From: an uncultured Methanobrevibacter sp.
GTDB taxonomy: Archaea > Methanobacteriota > Methanobacteria > Methanobacteriales > Methanobacteriaceae
Assembly: GCA_900318035.1 (NCBI GenBank)
Contig: ONJC01000019.1
Location: 45,663 to 109,662 of the forward strand
Direction: 5' to 3'
DNA: 64,000 nt
The notes below the pieces were generated by a model that did no database searches, was not told the origin of the DNA, and saw nothing but the letters and a program-made list of their open reading frames with translations. This document shows positions 62,033 through 64,000 of this stretch, one piece after another (within the stretch, counting starts at the first letter, position 1; every line of letters begins with the position of its first letter). The translations under genes and the position numbers were made by a program.

Positions 62033-63070
62033 ATGGAATTATTTTGCATACAGTCTCAAGAGCATCCGGAGTTGCCTCTTGCCGAATTGAAGGCAGTCAT
62101 GGAATGTGAAAATATAGATGCAACAATAGATGTGGTTGCTGAAGGTCTGGTTATCCTTAAAGACATTCCCGATGAGAGAATTGATCAGTATCATGAAACA
62201 TTGACCAAAAGACTGGGATATACCCATGAAGTCCATCAGCTGATAATGAAGTCATCACCTGAAAGGTTAAGTGAAGATATTCCATCCATAAACTGGCAGG
62301 ACTACATATCCGAAACGTTTGCAGTTCGCGTTAAAAGACTCAATTCACAAATCGACACCGTTGCAACCGAAAGAAAAGCAGGCGCACTGATATTGGATAA
62401 CTGCAATGACATTAAGGTAAAGCTGAGGGAACCGAACTCACTGGTCCGCATGGTCGCTTCTAAAAATGATATCTATATTGCTGTTGAAAAGTTCAAACTT
62501 AATAAAAAACATTTCGTTGAAAGCAAACCTCATAAACGGCCGTTTTTCTATCCCGGATCCATGAGTCCGAAACTGGCAAGATGTATGGTTAATTTATCCA
62601 GAGTAACTGAAGGTCAGCTTCTGCTTGATCCGTTTTGCGGAACCGGAGGAATATTGATTGAAGCGGGATTGATAGGGTGTAAGGTTGTAGGCTCTGACAT
62701 CTACTGGAAAATGAAGAACGGGGCTGCCATTAACCTGGACCACTTTGGAATAACCGATTACAGAACATTCAATCTGGATGTGCGTGAACTTAAAATGTAT
62801 GAAAAGGTTGCGGCTGTTGTTACAGACCCTCCATATGGCATCTCAACATCAACAGGTGATATTGAAGGTGACAATATCTTTAAAGAGTTTTTCATTGCAA
62901 TTTATGACAACATGAGGGATGATGCCTACCTGTGCATGGCCAGTCCTCACTATGTTGATTTAAAGCCGATGGCTGATGAAGTCGGATTTGAAATTGTTGA
63001 ACAGTATGGGATTAAAATGCATAGAAGTTTAACAAGAATAATATCTGTAATCCGTAAAAAACTAGATTAA
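62033..63070 (+). CDS. tRNA (guanine-10-N2)-methyltransferase
   Basis: This archaeal Trm-G10 type enzyme methylates G10 of tRNA. The 345-residue protein has a THUMP-type N-terminal region (about 50-150, including FAVRVKRLNSQIDTVATERK) and a Rossmann methylase with LLDPFCGTGGILIEAGLIG, VVGSDIYWKMK and the catalytic TDPPYGISTST. Length fits the family. Whether one or two methyls are added cannot be read. AGGAG precedes the ATG. Confidence 0.9.
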   Translation: MELFCIQSQEHPELPLAELKAVMECENIDATIDVVAEGLVILKDIPDERIDQYHETLTKRLGYTHEVHQLIMKSSPERLSEDIPSINWQDYISETFAVRVKRLNSQIDTVATERKAGALILDNCNDIKVKLREPNSLVRMVASKNDIYIAVEKFKLNKKHFVESKPHKRPFFYPGSMSPKLARCMVNLSRVTEGQLLLDPFCGTGGILIEAGLIGCKVVGSDIYWKMKNGAAINLDHFGITDYRTFNLDVRELKMYEKVAAVVTDPPYGISTSTGDIEGDNIFKEFFIAIYDNMRDDAYLCMASPHYVDLKPMADEVGFEIVEQYGIKMHRSLTRIISVIRKKLD

Positions 63071-63599
63071 TATAGTTACATTTATATACTAGTTGTTTTT
63101 ATTCTCATTATTTTTTAGTTGAATATTGGCTATTCTTTCTCAATTAATAATTTGGATAAATATTTTTTTTTATTTCAATATTTCAGCTTTTTTTAAAAAT
63201 TTAATTTTTAATTTTTTTAAATTTATTATTTTTCTTATTCAAATTATATTTGACTTTTATTATATAATTAAAGTTTTAAAATTAATTTTTGAAATTATTA
63301 ATTTATTATTGCAATATTTTTTAATTGATTTTGTTACTCAAACTTGTCTGTCTATTAGTTGTGCTATGTGTTTTTATGGCGTTGGTTTAAGTCATATTGT
63401 ATTTACAATTCTGACTATGATGACTGCTTTTCCACATGTAGCTATAATTTAGTGAGTACTTGAGTTTTTTCGAGTATGATGTTGGTTTTGTAGATGTGGT
63501 GAATTAGTTACAAATTAATTTGTTTCAAATTTATTGTGTATACTCGTCTATATTTTAGCGTACTTCATAATACTTATTATTATGTCTGTTATGTGTTCA
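63071..63599 (+). promoter_or_regulatory. rRNA operon leader and promoter region
   Basis: About 530 very AT-rich bases with long T-runs and no credible gene. TTTATATA at 63081-63088 is a good TATA box, giving a leader of about 490 bases before 16S rRNA. An imperfect hairpin (TACTTGA and TCGAGTA) sits near 63458-63477. The leader may pair with sequence downstream of 16S, outside this window, to form the processing stem. Confidence 0.4.

Positions 63600-64000
<401 letters not shown>

Noticed and set aside
63126..63452. 108-residue hydrophobic open frame before 16S rRNA
   Set aside because: Low-complexity Phe/Ile/Leu composition caused by T-runs in the rRNA leader, no ribosome binding site.

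Overview
The window looks like chromosome from a gut or rumen Methanobrevibacter-type methanogen (Methanobacteriales). The DNA is AT-rich with archaeal TATA boxes and short GGTGAT-type ribosome binding sites. It encodes archaeal or methanogen markers: PAN proteasome ATPase, archaeal NAC and MBF1, NikR, a hydrogenase maturation protease, pseudomurein-type Mur and MraY enzymes, archaeal split glutamate synthase, a C/D box sRNA and an archaeal 16S rRNA 5' end. A beta-helix adhesin-like protein and a CDP-ribitol (TarIJ-like) gene pair point to an animal-associated lineage.

Layout. 1-6.3 kb: the cytoplasmic-side part of a YhgE/Pip membrane protein (cut by the left edge), then an aryl-acid module (iorA, iorB, and convergently a paaK-like CoA ligase with a tandem ACT protein). 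6.5-11.4 kb: TPR protein, a sodium:solute symporter with its 37-residue accessory peptide, a tandem carboxymuconolactone decarboxylase-like protein, and a rubredoxin-glutamate synthase fusion. 12-15.8 kb: molybdate ABC operon modA-modB followed by two tandem modC copies, both broken at the same place. 16-23.4 kb: tag glycosylase, ferredoxin-fused aldo/keto reductase, NAC, phosphoesterase, NYN-type nuclease, a membrane class III cyclase-like protein, argJ and a 34-residue very basic protein. 23.5-28.4 kb: two paralogous methyltransferases around a CofE-like ligase, then TarI/TarJ and an Rpn-like fragment. 28.6-38.1 kb: accessory and membrane genes (MATE with MarR, adhesin, paired 3-TM paralogues, LtrA, SAP and DUF998 proteins, GNAT, QueG-like). 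38.1-45.6 kb: argB, leuB with an acyl-CoA ligase, a HEAT protein, and the three-gene archaeal glutamate synthase under two NrpR-type operators. 45.6-51.7 kb: small poorly known genes, a flavoprotein with an in-frame stop, LOG and DUF2115 proteins, nikR. 51.7-60.8 kb: methyltransferase, hycI-like protease, a pseudomurein peptide/lipid gene run (ATP-grasp, MraY-like, Mur ligase, two exported proteins), MBF1, PAN. 60.8-64 kb: a C/D box sRNA, PH-domain membrane protein, tRNA G10 methyltransferase, and the start of 16S rRNA.

The genes share themes. Nitrogen: the operator GGAA-N6-TTCC occurs twice on the glutamate synthase promoter and once before the CofE-like ligase, suggesting one NrpR regulon. 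Cell surface: pseudomurein precursors, CDP-ribitol supply, adhesin and YhgE protein. Metals: molybdate uptake, nickel regulation, hydrogenase maturation. Arginine: argJ and argB lie about 15 kb apart.

The most unusual signals are an exact 45-base tandem duplication inside the 16S rRNA gene whose two copies differ by base-pair-preserving changes, the pair of modC genes that both lack the H-loop segment, the NrpR-type site on a CofE-like gene, and the TarIJ pair in an archaeon. Assembly error must be excluded for the first two. Reading was by eye; no alignment or search was run.
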